The position numbers and the translations under genes were made by a program. This document shows positions 63,330-64,000 of a stretch of 64,000 bases of DNA, in pieces; position 1 is the first letter of the stretch, and the number at the start of each line of letters is the position of its first letter. The notes under the pieces were generated by a model. That model did no database searches, was not told where the DNA came from, and saw only the letters and a program-made list of their open reading frames with translations. The stretch comes from Aquatica leii (lineage: Eukaryota > Arthropoda > Insecta > Coleoptera > Lampyridae), in NCBI GenBank assembly GCA_035610365.1, contig CM069436.1, positions 86,863,912 to 86,927,911 on the forward strand. The letters run 5' to 3'.

Positions 63330-63378
63330 AAAATCTTCTAAAGAAGCAGACAGTATGATCAGCGAAATGTCTAGTCAT
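63330..63378 (+). ncRNA. Hammerhead-like motif in the Penelope 3' repeat (decayed)
   Basis: CTAAAGA (63338-63344; consensus CTGANGA), stem II region GCAGA...TCAGC around CAGTATGA, GAAA (63363-63366), TGTC. The GAAA core is intact and the stem II arms still partly pair. Position in the terminal repeat matches the known location of Penelope hammerheads. Confidence 0.4.
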
Positions 63379-63390
63379 TGACTAAGAAAG

Positions 63391-64000
63391 GTTAAAGTGC
63401 ACAAAAGTTTGTGGTGGGGTTTGGAAAATACCGAGCTTTTAAAAGAGATATTCTCGATGTAGATTGTCAATGTACAACAAGAATAAACTTTATTGGTATG
63501 ACAGTTTACAGATTTTTAAGAAATTGCAAAGTACTGTTAAAATGTTGCAAAAAAGTTATTTCACAAAAAAACTTTAGTGATTAAGAAATCTTCTAAAACC
63601 GATAAGTAAATATTAAGTTTTAAGTATAACCTGAAGTTTAAGAAAATTATGAACATAATCGCAGATGGCGTAGAAAGTGCAATTCGATTGGTAAATACAA
63701 TTAAACTTCTAAAAAGTTTATAAAATTTAGCAAAATTCATGAACTGTTCATACATAAAATAATAAGAAGATATTTTTATTTAAATTATTATGAATGTTTA
63801 TACAGTTCATCATAAACATAGCACAGAAATAAAGACGAAAATAAACATAACTTCTAAAGTATTCTACTCAAATGAACGGAATAACCTGAATAAAGTAGAA
63901 TTTCATAAAATTATTGAAGTATTACCACTACAGATGTCTTAAGTTGTATAGGAATAGCCAAAAAACCAGTAGATGCACAAGCATGGCGATTTTAAAGAAA
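63391..64000. other. Unassigned AT-rich DNA to the window end
   Basis: No feature recognised. Confidence 0.35.

Larger units (their letters stand above)
60045..63390 (+). mobile_element. Penelope-like element, near full length, with terminal repeats and an internal insertion
   Basis: Direct terminal repeat pieces occur at 60047-60135 and 63286-63375 (TATAACGA..AGTACAC, TTTAGAAAAT, TCTAAA(G/A)AAGC, GACAGTATGAT). The N-terminal coding part reads 'TRKLDKLQKKK', 'VFAKGFNFAIAPTKISKREI', 'IIAQVECAIRKL'. RT and endonuclease follow. About 1.1 kb at 61165-62290 does not match Penelope and looks inserted. Length without it is about 2.2 kb of coding plus repeats, somewhat short of typical elements. Confidence 0.82.

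Noticed and set aside
1..64000. CRISPR arrays, operons, Shine-Dalgarno sites, rRNA genes
   Set aside because: The sequence is eukaryotic; no regularly spaced repeat-spacer structure and no rRNA similarity were seen.

Overview
The window is nuclear DNA from an arthropod, most likely an insect. It is strongly AT-rich, almost free of intact reading frames and packed with decayed transposable elements (TEs): RTE-like and R1/I-like non-LTR retrotransposons, Ty3/gypsy, Penelope-like elements (PLEs), Tc1/mariner, pogo, and a Mutator-like transposase fused to a YqaJ nuclease. The mixture is typical of a large repeat-rich insect genome (a beetle would fit). This is inferred from family content; no species marker is present. 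No prokaryotic features are seen.

Layout. 0-6.5 kb: 3' end of an R1/I-type element with RNase H, an antisense histone H3 retro-pseudogene, an RTE-like fragment, a small hairpin followed by a hammerhead-ribozyme-like motif, and a jockey-like RT piece. 6.7-13.3 kb: an approximately 5.6-kb element with long terminal inverted repeats carrying a broken Mutator transposase plus YqaJ gene, flanked by two copies of another inverted-repeat family. 13.4-18.6 kb: a gypsy fragment split by an RTE-like insertion, a mariner-like remnant, and a nearly full-length antisense gypsy gag-pol. 18.9-21.8 kb: a nearly full-length RTE-like element, then a large palindromic element with a hammerhead-like motif in its loop. 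22-33 kb: sparse, with Tc1 and pogo DNA-binding remnants, a mariner-like/Penelope fusion and anonymous DNA. 33.4-38.3 kb: RTE, mariner, pogo and gypsy integrase fragments in one orientation, a clear gypsy LTR, a perfect 38-bp-arm palindrome and a Tc1 fragment.

40.1 kb holds the only likely host coding sequence: one 91-bp antisense exon with good splice sites encoding a coiled-coil-like peptide. The region therefore looks like the intron of a host gene filled with transposons. 42.3-46.8 kb: a structurally complete 1.6-kb mariner-like element with about 260-bp inverted repeats and TA target duplication, an R1-clade element and a second mariner. 47-53.6 kb: a Penelope element, a hairpin, an RTE interrupted by a Penelope terminal palindrome, and an antisense R1-clade RT. 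57-63.4 kb: a tRNA-derived sequence and two Penelope elements placed back to back.

No functional operon-like system exists here. The recurring theme is TE-borne self-cleaving RNA: hammerhead-like cores occur at about 4.1, 8.5, 21.7, 29.4, 50.4, 50.6, 58.4, 60.1 and 63.3 kb, in at least three different element contexts. The Mutator-YqaJ element and these ribozyme-like palindromes are the most promising leads.
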